Virus record (IMG/VR): IMGVR_UViG_3300042887_002641
Location: 1 to 64,000 of that record
Length of the DNA: 64,000 nt
Direction: 5' to 3' (one strand)
From: a virus
A program made the translations under genes and the position numbers. Below the pieces are notes generated by a model. It was not told the DNA's origin and ran no database searches. It was given only the letters and a program-made list of their open reading frames with translations. Positions 26,781-35,512 of this stretch are shown piece after piece (positions within the stretch are counted from its first letter, which is position 1; each line of letters opens with the position of its first letter).

Positions 26781-28835
26781 ATGTCATTAACATACTCTCC
26801 AAAAATTATATTAGATGGTCTAGTTTTATGCTTAGACCCATCACAAAATAAATCATATCCAAGCGCAAATTTATCAGTAAAAGATGGTTTGATTTTGTGG
26901 TTAGATTCATCTGACGATAGTTCTTTTAGCTATAGTTCAGGAACTTTAGTAAGTCAATGGCGTGATAAAAGTGGATTAAATAATCATGCAAATCAATCCA
27001 CCGCTGCCAATCAACCAACTAGAAATTCTAGTACAAATTCTAGAAAAACAGTAACTTTTGATGGAACAAATGATTCTTTAAGTACTTCTAATTCATTAGA
27101 TTTAAGTGTTACTCATACAATATTCGCTATAGCTAGTCAAACAACAGGCACCGAGGATGCTGGATTAGTTTCTATAAATAATTCATTAAATAATGGACTT
27201 ACTTTACATAATGGAAGTACTTATTATGCATATTATGGTGATGGTGGTAAATATGCGACTAGTTCAATTACTACATCTACGACTTATATTTTTACAAAAG
27301 TTTTTAAAGGCACTTCTAGCACTACAAGGCAAGTATATTTAAATGGAACTTCTGCAACAACAACAGGTGTCATTGCAAATTCTGATGCTTCAGGTGTAAT
27401 TAGATTAGGTCAACAATCAACTTATTTAAATGGAAAGATTGCTGAAGTAATTATTTTTAATAGAGAATTAACAGCTACAGAATTAAAACAAGTCCACACA
27501 TATCTTGGACAAAAATGGGGTATATCTAATACTGATAGAAGTATAGTTGATTTAGCGGGAAATGATGACAATGGATTATTTGGCAATGGAACTGTGGCAA
27601 ATATGCCGCTTTATGATTATTATAACAAAGGAACTTTGAAATTTGATGGTTCCAATGATTATGTGAGTGTAGGAGCTAACGCAATTCTTCGGGGTAATAG
27701 TATAAGTTTAGGAGTTTTTTTTAAGACTATAAATAATGGACAATCGGTTCAATTTATAGCCGGATATGGAGATACTGGTGTACAGGGTTATTGGTTAGGA
27801 GTAGTTGGCGGACCTATACGATTTTTTGTAGGTAATGGATCAACATCTCTTCAGTTAAATTCAGGCATATCTCCTAATAATGACCAAATTTACTATGTAG
27901 TTGGCACATACGATGGAACAAATCAACGAATTTATGTTGATGGCGTATTAATGGCATCTTCGACTTCTGTCAATGGAAGTCTGAGTTATACTGGAATGAC
28001 TGATGGATTTTTGATTGGACAAGTCCAAGGATTTACTGGCGGTAGATACTTAACTGGAAACATATATGCTATGCAAGTATATAATAAAGCATTAAGTGCC
28101 GCAGAAGTATTACAAAATTATGAAGCTCAAAAGTCAAAATTTGCAAATACAATTGTACAAAATGGTCTTGTATTAAATCTTGATGCTGGCAATCCATATA
28201 GTTATGCTGGAGCAGGTACAACATGGTATGATGTTAGCGGAAATGCAATAAATGCATCTGCAAGTGGAACATCTTCTTATATTAATTTATACGGTGGTTT
28301 ATTAAGTTTTCCTAATAATAATAGTTATTATAATACTTCAACAGTTTCTGCGTTGAATTTAGGATCAGCTTCATTTAGCATGGAGTGTTGGGTTTATTTA
28401 GATGCGGCAACTGCATCAGATAATACTTATAGAGGAATAATAAGCTTAGGCACAAATTCAAGTAACTTTGTATATATTGCAAAATGGAGATCTGGTTTAT
28501 ATACAGGATTATATGTTCAGTATAAAGCAGGTGGATCAACTATTACAGGTGTTTATCAAGCTAATGAATACAATCCAGTTTCAAAATGGACTCATGTTAT
28601 AGCAACAAAATCTGGTAGTTCTTTAACTCTTTATGTGAATGGTTCTATCGTATATACAATAAATGATTTAAATACAACCTTTACTGGAAATAGCTCTGTT
28701 TATGTCGCGCAAGCGCATAGTGACGTTGCTTCTTTATATGGTTATGTTGGAGAGGCAAGAGTTTATAATATTTCTTTATCTGCTGCTCAGGTCTTGCAAA
28801 ATTACAATGCTACAAAAGGAAGATTTGGATTATAA
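26781..28835 (+). CDS. Tail protein with three LamG/concanavalin-like domains
   Basis: The 684-residue protein starts at a TAATATG junction. Three lectin-like domains follow each other: about 32-240 (DGLILWLDSSDDSSFS to ELKQVHTYLGQKWG), about 250-450 (LKFDGSNDYVSVG to LSAAEVLQNYEAQKSKF) and about 456-684 (NGLVLNLDAGNPYSYAG to LSAAQVLQNYNATKGRF). Each has the usual WTHV or YYVVGTYDGTN strand and a closing helix. The first 30 residues (GLVLCLDPSQNKSYPS) repeat the opening of such a domain but stop short, as if a fourth copy was deleted. The first domain resembles the lectin module inside the tip protein of the minus strand. The likely role is glycan binding. Confidence 0.75.
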   Translation: MSLTYSPKIILDGLVLCLDPSQNKSYPSANLSVKDGLILWLDSSDDSSFSYSSGTLVSQWRDKSGLNNHANQSTAANQPTRNSSTNSRKTVTFDGTNDSLSTSNSLDLSVTHTIFAIASQTTGTEDAGLVSINNSLNNGLTLHNGSTYYAYYGDGGKYATSSITTSTTYIFTKVFKGTSSTTRQVYLNGTSATTTGVIANSDASGVIRLGQQSTYLNGKIAEVIIFNRELTATELKQVHTYLGQKWGISNTDRSIVDLAGNDDNGLFGNGTVANMPLYDYYNKGTLKFDGSNDYVSVGANAILRGNSISLGVFFKTINNGQSVQFIAGYGDTGVQGYWLGVVGGPIRFFVGNGSTSLQLNSGISPNNDQIYYVVGTYDGTNQRIYVDGVLMASSTSVNGSLSYTGMTDGFLIGQVQGFTGGRYLTGNIYAMQVYNKALSAAEVLQNYEAQKSKFANTIVQNGLVLNLDAGNPYSYAGAGTTWYDVSGNAINASASGTSSYINLYGGLLSFPNNNSYYNTSTVSALNLGSASFSMECWVYLDAATASDNTYRGIISLGTNSSNFVYIAKWRSGLYTGLYVQYKAGGSTITGVYQANEYNPVSKWTHVIATKSGSSLTLYVNGSIVYTINDLNTTFTGNSSVYVAQAHSDVASLYGYVGEARVYNISLSAAQVLQNYNATKGRFGL

Positions 28836-28836
28836 A

Positions 28837-28853
28837 GTGTAAAAAATATTAGA
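28837..28853 (+). promoter_or_regulatory. Putative late promoter (GTGTAAAAAATATTAG)
   Basis: The element begins two bases after the lectin gene stop, in a 47-base gap before the Ig-domain gene. It belongs to the recurrent GTGTA family. Confidence 0.4.
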
Positions 28854-28882
28854 ATAACTTAATTTTAGATTAAAATAAGAAA

Positions 28883-29710
28883 ATGAATACAATATTTATC
28901 CCCGTTTACCCAAAACCATCTGGCGCAAATGTGACGCAACTTTGCGTTGATTTTAACGCATTTGACCCTCATGATGGAATTAGATTTTCAGTCGTAATGA
29001 AAAATCCTGAAGGATTAGTTTTAGATAAAACTTTTACTAATCTTGCGGGAGATGACTGGCAAGATTGGCCCCCTGAGCAAACAGCCGCAGCAGATTATAA
29101 TTATGTAAAAAATGTAGTATTACAAAACTTAGGATATACTGAAGCAGTCGCTCCATACTTTACTACTCAGCCTGAAAATTTAAAAGTTCTTAGTGGTTCT
29201 CCCGCTGTATTTACTGTAGTAGCTTCTGGAGATGCTCCTATTTCTTATCAATGGTATAAGAATCAAGAACTTATTTCAGGAGCAAATTTAGAAGTTCTTA
29301 CTATAAATTCAGTCTCCGAAACTAATATAGGAACCTATTATGTAAAAGCTCAAAACCCTGTAGGAAGTACAAATAGTAATTTAGCTTCATTGAATACTTT
29401 TGTAGCTCCATTTATCTTATCGAATCCAAGTGACTTATCTATGCCTTCTGGAGCAAACGCATATTTCTCTGCTGTATTTGATGGAGATCAACCAATTACT
29501 ATTGAGTGGTTTAAAGACGATCAATCTATTCCAGATTCTAATTCCTCTCAGTATGTCATAAGTGGAGTCACACAAGATAATGTAGGATTCTATAAAGCAA
29601 AAGCTACTAATATAGCTGGATCAATAGAAACATCTGAAGCAAGTCTCTCTATTATTGAACCAACTCCTCCAACTCCTCCTGAGCCAGTTCCAACGGGAAT
29701 TATGCCTTAA
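28883..29710 (+). CDS. Virion surface protein with two Ig-like domains
   Basis: The 275-residue protein has an N-terminal ~90-residue beta domain of unknown type (VYPKPSGANVTQLCVDF; Trp-rich stretch at about 58-63). Two I-set-type Ig-like domains follow. The first runs about 92-172, with PENLKVLSGSPAVF, ISYQWYKNQ and the closing IGTYYVKAQNPVG. The second runs about 174-257, with PSDLSMPSGANAYF, ITIEWFKDDQ and VGFYKAKATNIAGS. Both keep the core Trp and the Tyr of the F strand but lack the Cys pair. The C-terminus is a Pro-rich tail. Such domains decorate phage capsids and tails and can bind host surfaces weakly. The gene has its own promoter-like element and is closed by a terminator, ending the fibre cassette. 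Confidence 0.8.
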   Translation: MNTIFIPVYPKPSGANVTQLCVDFNAFDPHDGIRFSVVMKNPEGLVLDKTFTNLAGDDWQDWPPEQTAAADYNYVKNVVLQNLGYTEAVAPYFTTQPENLKVLSGSPAVFTVVASGDAPISYQWYKNQELISGANLEVLTINSVSETNIGTYYVKAQNPVGSTNSNLASLNTFVAPFILSNPSDLSMPSGANAYFSAVFDGDQPITIEWFKDDQSIPDSNSSQYVISGVTQDNVGFYKAKATNIAGSIETSEASLSIIEPTPPTPPEPVPTGIMP

Positions 29711-29730
29711 TTTTTAAAATATCTCTTCTC

Positions 29731-29753
29731 AAGCCCCGAAAGGGGCTTTTTTT
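29731..29753 (+). terminator. Rho-independent terminator closing the fibre cassette
   Basis: AAGCCCC (29731-29737) pairs with GGGGCTT (29742-29748) around a GAAA tetraloop, followed by seven T. The T run leads straight into GTGTAATAATG. Confidence 0.93.
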
Positions 29754-29764
29754 GTGTAATAATG
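29754..29764 (+). promoter_or_regulatory. Putative late promoter abutting the first neck gene
   Basis: GTGTAATAATG follows the terminator T run directly and overlaps the ATG at 29762. If this is a -10-type element, transcription would begin near the second ATG (29768), giving a leaderless or nearly leaderless message. Confidence 0.45.
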
Positions 29765-30142
29765 TGTATGAATTTAACAGGTACACAAGGAAACTCTTTT
29801 TATAAGAGACTTGTTGCCCGTGACTCTGATGGAGTTGTCATAAACTTATCAGGCTTCACGGCTTCTGGCTATGTAAGAGCAAGTTATGGGGCAGGATATA
29901 CAAACGACAATGTGTATGTACCAAGCTCTGGTATTTTATTAGACTTAAATCCAAAAATCATATCAGGAGCCGCAGGAGAAAGTTTTGTCAGCGGATATAT
30001 CGATATCAGCATAGGTAGAACAGGAATGGCGGCTTTACCATCTAGTTACTTATTATACGATGTTCAAGTTTTCTCGGGAGAAAATTATGCTCGTACTGTT
30101 GAAGGTGGCTATTTTGTAATTAATCCAGAAATAACATACTAA
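29762..30142 (+). CDS. Neck or baseplate-adaptor-like beta protein
   Basis: The protein has 126 residues from ATG 29762, or 124 from ATG 29768; the promoter-like element overlapping the first ATG makes the second start attractive. The sequence is beta-rich: GNSFYKRLVARDSDGVVINLSGF resembles the N-terminal adaptor pattern of phage baseplate proteins, in which a charged directive strand is followed by a polymer-like beta barrel (SSYLLYDVQVFSGENYARTVEGGYFVINPE). It opens the neck operon. It could attach fibres to the virion or be a neck component. Confidence 0.5.
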   Translation: MCMNLTGTQGNSFYKRLVARDSDGVVINLSGFTASGYVRASYGAGYTNDNVYVPSSGILLDLNPKIISGAAGESFVSGYIDISIGRTGMAALPSSYLLYDVQVFSGENYARTVEGGYFVINPEITY

Positions 30143-30143
30143 T

Positions 30144-30638
30144 ATGAAAATCGTAGACATGGCTCAAGAACTCTATTTCGAATTAGGTCAACCAAGTGAT
30201 CTATCAGTACCAGCTATTAGTTATTGGCTTAGGAGCAATATAGGTATTCTTAATAATAAACTGAACAAAGACATTATTATAGACGACGCTTCTTTGGAGC
30301 TTGTGCCCAATTTGGGAGAAACAGAAAAGTCTATTTATAAAAAGATCTATGAATGTTATTTTTACGATCTAAAAGTCAAGCAAACTTTAAATGCAATAAA
30401 TGGAGATAGCTTGTTGGAAGTTACAGATGGCGGTGGAACTGTTCGCAGAATCAACCGAAACGAAACCAGTAAAATATACTTAGAAGCAAAGAAAAATTCA
30501 CTTAATGAATTAACTGCGATGGTTAATGATTACAATATTAACGACGTTGGTCCTCTACAAGTTGCTGGCGACGATACTGTAGCTGGTTCTTATATTACTG
30601 ATAAGTATTATTCAATCAGACCATTTAATAGAGTTTAA
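30144..30638 (+). CDS. Probable head-tail connector (adaptor) protein
   Basis: The 164-residue helical protein starts at a TAATATG junction. Its N-terminus (MAQELYFELGQPSDLSVPAISYWLRSN in two helices) and the central helix (KSIYKKIYECYFYDLKVKQTL) resemble the small all-helical adaptor proteins that sit under the portal. It is the first helical gene of the block that leads to the tail tube, matching adaptor, stopper, tail-completion and terminator order in siphoviruses. No sequence family was recognised, so the assignment is by size, fold type and order. Confidence 0.5.
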   Translation: MKIVDMAQELYFELGQPSDLSVPAISYWLRSNIGILNNKLNKDIIIDDASLELVPNLGETEKSIYKKIYECYFYDLKVKQTLNAINGDSLLEVTDGGGTVRRINRNETSKIYLEAKKNSLNELTAMVNDYNINDVGPLQVAGDDTVAGSYITDKYYSIRPFNRV

Positions 30639-30640
30639 TT

Positions 30641-31081
30641 ATGGCATCTTTAATAACAGACGCACAAAGACTTAGTTTTGGATCAAGTTATAATGATCTT
30701 TTTGATACATTATCTAGGGATATTGTCGTCTACAAAGAGCCTATTAAAAATATAACTTCTGTTAACGAAACTCCAGTATTTGGTTATCCAACAGATCAAC
30801 TGCCTGATAGCGTAACTTATACGCCAGTCTCTGGTGTTTATAAAGCTAGAATATTTTATGGTAGTCCAGATGAAGACATTGTGTCTTTAAATTCTGAGAT
30901 TAAAAATCCTAATACTACTGCAAGAATAAGAGTCCGCTTAGAAGCCAAAGATTACATTGAAAATGGTAAAACAGAAAGAATAACTTTCGACAATAAATCT
31001 TGGAATGTGCAATATGGTTTTGTAGTTAAAAGATATATTGATGAACCTTATTACGAGTACATGATGAAGGAAATAATGTAA
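30641..31081 (+). CDS. Probable head-closure (stopper) protein
   Basis: The 146-residue protein starts two bases after the adaptor stop and ends exactly at the first base of the next gene (TAATG overlap). It is beta-rich after a short N-terminal helix: SRDIVVYKEPIKNI, GVYKARIFYG and ARIRVRLEAKDYI suggest a small SH3-like barrel, as in stopper proteins of long-tailed phages. Its length and second place in the neck block fit. Assignment rests on order and predicted fold. Confidence 0.45.
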   Translation: MASLITDAQRLSFGSSYNDLFDTLSRDIVVYKEPIKNITSVNETPVFGYPTDQLPDSVTYTPVSGVYKARIFYGSPDEDIVSLNSEIKNPNTTARIRVRLEAKDYIENGKTERITFDNKSWNVQYGFVVKRYIDEPYYEYMMKEIM

Positions 31082-31695
31082 TGGCTACAATAAATAAGAC
31101 AATTTTAAATAGAGAAGTCAAAAAACTTCTTTTCAGTAAAGACATTCAGAATTTAGCCTACCAAAGAGCCGAAAAAGAATTTCAAAGACTTAAAAATCAA
31201 ACAATAAAAGAATTTGATCAGCACCCAGTTACTGTCGAATTAGAAATGGGAGCCGAAGGAAAAAACATCTCAAAAACTTTACCCGGAACAAAACCTGACT
31301 CTAATTTATTTTCATTTATTGGATTTGATCAAGACTCTCAGCCTACGCAGCAGGTAAGGCAAGCTTTAGAAGAAGAAATTCTACTAAATAGAACTCCAAA
31401 AACAAGAACTACAGAAACAGGTGTTCAATTCGAATTCCCTGTTTCAGTTCCTACATTAAAGTCAATAGAACAAAAAACTCCATTACCTTGGGAAGCTGGA
31501 AGAAGCTGGGTTAGAGGAATTGAAAGAGGCATTTCTGGATTGGGATATTACTTGTCTGGAAAATTTAAATCTCCTGAGCCTAGCCGATCTGGCGGCGGTA
31601 TTCAGGCAGATGACAAAGTTAGATCAGGCTCTTTTTCTACTGTGAAATACTTGAGTACAATACTAAAAAATCTAAAGGATAAACTCAAACAATGA
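31081..31695 (+). CDS. Probable tail-completion/neck protein
   Basis: The 204-residue protein overlaps both neighbours (TAATG at its start, ATGA at its end), so it is tightly coupled. Residues 1-60 are a charged helix (KDIQNLAYQRAEKEFQRLKN) followed by HPVTVELEMG, a layout seen in HK97 gp10-like proteins that join head and tail. The middle contains TETGVQFEFPVSVPTLKSIE, and the end is basic. Membership of the gp10-like family is a tentative call from position and layout. Confidence 0.45.
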   Translation: MATINKTILNREVKKLLFSKDIQNLAYQRAEKEFQRLKNQTIKEFDQHPVTVELEMGAEGKNISKTLPGTKPDSNLFSFIGFDQDSQPTQQVRQALEEEILLNRTPKTRTTETGVQFEFPVSVPTLKSIEQKTPLPWEAGRSWVRGIERGISGLGYYLSGKFKSPEPSRSGGGIQADDKVRSGSFSTVKYLSTILKNLKDKLKQ

Positions 31696-32540
31696 AACCG
31701 CAATTTGACAATCAAATATCTTCATCGTTTTTAATGTGGTTTGATCACACTCTGCTATCCAAGGGTGAGGCTTACTATAACGTAAATACTACATTTCCTG
31801 CTAATTCTTCTTATGTGAATGGTTTTTATGCTTATAATGGTCCTTATAAAGGATTAGTATATGACTCTTCAATTGCTGGAGCAACAGTAATGACGGGAGT
31901 TAGCATAAATGGCGCAAATTACAATTTAGGTCAAAGCCCTCTAAGTGGTATAAACTATTCAGAAGGTCAGATTTATTTAAGTTCTGGATCTCTTAATGTT
32001 TCTGGAACTTATTCGGTTAAAGAGTTTAACGTGTTGATGACATCTCAACCAGAAGAAGTGTTATTATTTGAAACTCAATACGTTAGAAGAAATAAAACCC
32101 CTGCTGGGTCTTTAAAGGATTCTTTAAAAGAAAATGCGATAACTTACCCTGTAATTTTCATCAAAAATAATGGAAGCACAAATGATCCTTGGGCTTTCGG
32201 CGGAACAGACGAAACGAGAGTAGACTTTAGGGCCATTGTTATTGTTGATTCACAATATACATTAGATGCAGTTTGTTCATTATTTAGAGATAGAAATTAC
32301 GACAACGTTCCTCTAATTGATCCAACATACAATCCATTTAATGTTTTAGGCAGCTTTAAGAGCGGGGTAGTTTTTAATTATAATAACATTACAAGCGGCA
32401 AAGACTACTGCATGATAGATAGAGTTTCCGTCTCAAAGGTCGCAGGTGTAAGAGATAGAGAGAACAATATTAATCCCGGTTCTTATTATGGACTAATTGA
32501 TTTCGAGTTAGTTAAATTTAGAGAGCCAAGACAAACATAA
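31692..32540 (+). CDS. Probable tail terminator or tail-tube-adjacent protein
   Basis: The 282-residue protein overlaps the upstream gene by four bases. It is beta-rich with aromatic strands (AYNGPYKGLVYDSS, VKEFNVLMTSQPEEVLLFE). The second half has ETRVDFRAIVIVDSQYTLDAVCSLFRDR and FELVKFREPRQ, a strand-helix-strand pattern that would suit a tail terminator. It is larger than most terminators, owing to an extra N-terminal ~110 residues. It is the last gene before the tail tube genes, the usual place of the terminator. Confidence 0.45.
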   Translation: MKPQFDNQISSSFLMWFDHTLLSKGEAYYNVNTTFPANSSYVNGFYAYNGPYKGLVYDSSIAGATVMTGVSINGANYNLGQSPLSGINYSEGQIYLSSGSLNVSGTYSVKEFNVLMTSQPEEVLLFETQYVRRNKTPAGSLKDSLKENAITYPVIFIKNNGSTNDPWAFGGTDETRVDFRAIVIVDSQYTLDAVCSLFRDRNYDNVPLIDPTYNPFNVLGSFKSGVVFNYNNITSGKDYCMIDRVSVSKVAGVRDRENNINPGSYYGLIDFELVKFREPRQT

Positions 32541-32544
32541 AAAT

Positions 32545-34206
32545 ATGCCAAGAAATAGAGTAATTTACCAAAATGAAGCATTATACGTTGGCCCTTCGCC
32601 AGCCATATCTGGTCACTATAAGTTTGTTACAGGAAGCAATGTAAATGTTCCTACTCAAAAATTAAATCAATTAGATCCTCTTGCTACAAGAACTTTAGCC
32701 TCTGGAGCAGGAACCACCACGGCTAGTCTTGCTACTATGCAAGCAGGTTTGCTTCCAAATTTAGCTAATTTAGATCGTATACAAAGTATTAATTACAACT
32801 TTAATATTACGAGAAGAGATGTAAATCAATTTGGAAATTTAGCCGCAATAGACAAAATCATTATAGAGCAACCAGTAATAAATATTGATTTTAATTACTA
32901 TCAAAACGGTCTTAAGAATGAAGAAGAATTAGGTTTCACTACGACTTCTTTGAAGAGAAGTGCTGCTGTAAATTTAACAATTACTGCTTCTGGGCAATCT
33001 GAATTTGGAATTACTGCGGCTTCTATTGCTGATGGCGGTCAAGGTTATTTAAATTCATTTACTTTAACATTGCCACAAGCCGGTGGAAATATGCCTCCTG
33101 TACTTTCTTTTGGCGTGGCTACTGGAGGATTATATGCGGGTCAAGCAACAGGAGTCTCAATAACTGATAAAGGATCAGGAGTTATTTATATAAATAATTC
33201 TCAAATCGCAACCACAGTTTCTATTGTTAATATTCCAGTTAATGTCGGGATTGGCGGTACGAGCAATCAATCAACTTTTTCTCCAACTTTAGCAAATAAC
33301 TATCCAGAAGGTACTTCTAGTATTGTAGATATAACCTGTTTAAGCGGAATACTTACAAAAGCAAGTGACGAAAAAAATTTGTTTGTAAGAACTGTGCCTC
33401 AAGGAAATGACGTAAGTGTTGCGACAACCGGCACACTGGATCAAGCCATTATCGCTTTTGGAAATACTGTTATTACAAATTACGCTATTAATGCAGCAGT
33501 AGGAGACATCCCAAATGTGGCAATTAGTAATGAAGCTAGAAATTTTTCTATAGTTACTGGAGACAACGATTTTAAATCTAGTTCTGCTGGTAGACGTTAT
33601 CCATTGCCTTCAATAGACGAAGAAGGAACAAGAGTAAATGGGACATATTCTCTTCCAGATTTTAACAGCAGATCAGACCTATCACAAAATATATCTGCAT
33701 TTAGACCCGGAGGCATCATCCTTGATTTAACTCCATTTTATGCTTCTGGAGGATTAGGAATTGATACAAGGTCTTCTTCTTTAAACGCTCAAAGTTTCAG
33801 TTTATCAATGGCTTTATCTAGAGAATCTTTAAGTAAACTTGGAAATACTTTTAATTTCGCAAAAGAAATTACTTTTCCAGTTAGCTACTCTTTCTCTGTC
33901 AATGTTTTGGTATCAGAACTAGCAACTGGTAATTTAGTTGATGTAGTTTCTAGTAAAGATATTAAATTCAATACTTCAGTCTCTTTTATTAAACCCGGAA
34001 CTGAAGTTTCAAGTTATGGTAAGATAACTGGTGTAAGATATTTAATTAAATCAGCGCAGTTAGAATCTTTAGACTTTAGTTCCTCAATTGGAGCTAACAA
34101 AACAGCTACTTTAACCTTTGGAGGTCAAATGAGTTCTCCTCAAGATTCCACTAAAGGTGTATTTATGCAGGGAGATTATTGGATGCAAAGACAAGAAATC
34201 ATATAA
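32545..34206 (+). CDS. Tail tube-like protein 1, enlarged by an inserted domain
   Basis: The 553-residue protein starts MPRNRVIYQNEAL, almost the same as the next gene. Shared blocks include YNFNITRRDVNQFG, AAIDKIIIEQP, ITNYAINAAVGDIP and the C-terminal LDFSSSIGANKTATLTFGGQ. Compared with its paralogue it carries about 112 extra residues between Phe131 and Cys265, including GGQGY (164-168), the GxGY beta repeat that also appears in the small tail proteins on the minus strand. The tube role is inferred from the paralogue, gene order and all-beta character. This copy may be a decorated, minor or terminal tube subunit. Confidence 0.65.
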   Translation: MPRNRVIYQNEALYVGPSPAISGHYKFVTGSNVNVPTQKLNQLDPLATRTLASGAGTTTASLATMQAGLLPNLANLDRIQSINYNFNITRRDVNQFGNLAAIDKIIIEQPVINIDFNYYQNGLKNEEELGFTTTSLKRSAAVNLTITASGQSEFGITAASIADGGQGYLNSFTLTLPQAGGNMPPVLSFGVATGGLYAGQATGVSITDKGSGVIYINNSQIATTVSIVNIPVNVGIGGTSNQSTFSPTLANNYPEGTSSIVDITCLSGILTKASDEKNLFVRTVPQGNDVSVATTGTLDQAIIAFGNTVITNYAINAAVGDIPNVAISNEARNFSIVTGDNDFKSSSAGRRYPLPSIDEEGTRVNGTYSLPDFNSRSDLSQNISAFRPGGIILDLTPFYASGGLGIDTRSSSLNAQSFSLSMALSRESLSKLGNTFNFAKEITFPVSYSFSVNVLVSELATGNLVDVVSSKDIKFNTSVSFIKPGTEVSSYGKITGVRYLIKSAQLESLDFSSSIGANKTATLTFGGQMSSPQDSTKGVFMQGDYWMQRQEII

Positions 34207-34230
34207 TAATTTCTCAAAACAGAATAAAAA

Positions 34231-34246
34231 ATGTAATAATAAAAAG
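34231..34246 (+). promoter_or_regulatory. Weak promoter-like element (ATGTAATAATAAAAAG)
   Basis: It resembles GTGTAATAATAAG with A in place of the first G, and lies in the 60-base gap between the two tube genes, about 36 bases before the second ATG. An AAAGGATT follows. It could give the second tube gene its own high-level transcript. Confidence 0.35.
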
Positions 34247-34266
34247 AAATTTAAAGGATTAAAAAT

Positions 34267-35454
34267 ATGCCAAGAAATCGTGTAATTTACCAATCAGAAG
34301 CACTATTCAACACAAAAGACATTGTTGACGTAGCGGCTTCTGCACCACCACAAACTGGAAATTTATATATTAACCAGTTTTCTCGCGTCCAATCTTGTAA
34401 TTATAATTTCAATATTGCAAGAAGAGACGTTAACCAATTCGGCGATCTAGCTGCTATTGATCGTATTATTCTAGAGCAACCCACCGTAGGAGTTGATTTC
34501 ACTTATTTGCTAACAGACATGGGCAACGAAAAGAACCTTGGATTTTCAGTAATTAGCAATGGAATTACTACTATTTCTGATATCACTAGCGCAAATGCTA
34601 CTCAATCTTGCTTATCTGGAATTCTAACCAGCGGATTCATTAATACTAAAAATTATTTCATCAGAACAGTTTCTGAAGGTAATGATGCTTCTTCTTTTGC
34701 TAATGATACTGTTGCTAACCAAACAATAGGAAGCACAATTGGATTAGGAAACGGTTTCTTAACTAATTACTCTATTAACGCTGCTGTAGGAGACTTCCCA
34801 ACCACTTCTGTCAGCTTGGAGTGCTTAAACATGAATTTCAGCAATGGAAATTCAGGTGCTGCTCCCGGTGTTACTCCTGCTGGAGCTATTGCTGGAGGTG
34901 CGTTTATTCTACCTCAAGCTACAGGCAATCCTAATGGTGAAAACGCTTTGGGAAAGATTTCTGCTCTTAGACATGGAGATATATCATTCTCTTTATCAAA
35001 GACTCAGGGTCAATCTTATGGCGGTACTGATTTAACTACTTCTGCCGCTATTCAAAACTTCTCAATCTCAATGGGTCTAAATAGAACTCCATTGCAAAAG
35101 ATCGGAAGCAGATATGCTTATTCAAGAGAAATTGATTTCCCAGTTACTGTAACTCTTTCTGTTACAGCTTTGGTACAAGATCTTACTACTGGTAACTTGG
35201 TCGATCTAGTAAATGTAGATGGTCTCTATGACGCAGTTATCAAACTCGCTGCTCCTGCTGTTGCTAACAGTGATTTGAATCCTGATGAAGGCGTTGGATA
35301 TGTACTCAAGAGACTTAACTTGGATTCACAAGACTTCTCTTCTTCAATCGGAGCCAATAAACAGGTCACGCTAAACTTCTCTACTCAAGTTGGCTCTCCT
35401 CAACAAAATGACAGAGGATTGTTCATGCTTGAGACATTGCCTCTCGACGCATAA
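34267..35454 (+). CDS. Probable major tail tube protein
   Basis: The 395-residue, all-beta protein is a paralogue of the preceding gene. It has an AAAGGATT ribosome site, its own leader and a strong terminator directly downstream, which suits a very abundant protein; its codon use is also more capsid-like. It keeps the MPRNRVIYQ start, FNIARRDVNQFG, FLTNYSINAAVGDFP and LDSQDFSSSIGANKQVTL, but not the inserted domain of the first copy. The order tube, chaperones, tape measure is the standard siphovirus order. I infer that it forms the hexameric tube stack. Confidence 0.72.
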   Translation: MPRNRVIYQSEALFNTKDIVDVAASAPPQTGNLYINQFSRVQSCNYNFNIARRDVNQFGDLAAIDRIILEQPTVGVDFTYLLTDMGNEKNLGFSVISNGITTISDITSANATQSCLSGILTSGFINTKNYFIRTVSEGNDASSFANDTVANQTIGSTIGLGNGFLTNYSINAAVGDFPTTSVSLECLNMNFSNGNSGAAPGVTPAGAIAGGAFILPQATGNPNGENALGKISALRHGDISFSLSKTQGQSYGGTDLTTSAAIQNFSISMGLNRTPLQKIGSRYAYSREIDFPVTVTLSVTALVQDLTTGNLVDLVNVDGLYDAVIKLAAPAVANSDLNPDEGVGYVLKRLNLDSQDFSSSIGANKQVTLNFSTQVGSPQQNDRGLFMLETLPLDA

Positions 35455-35471
35455 GCTAAAATATTAACTTC

Positions 35472-35504
35472 AAAGCCCCAGCCTAAAAACTGGGGCTTTT
35501 TTGT
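35472..35504 (+). terminator. Rho-independent terminator after the tail tube gene
   Basis: AAAGCCCCAG (35472-35481) pairs with CTGGGGCTTT (35490-35499) around an eight-base A-rich loop, followed by T. It separates the tube gene from the chaperone and tape-measure genes and may set their expression ratio. Confidence 0.93.
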
Positions 35505-35512
35505 TTTTATGC

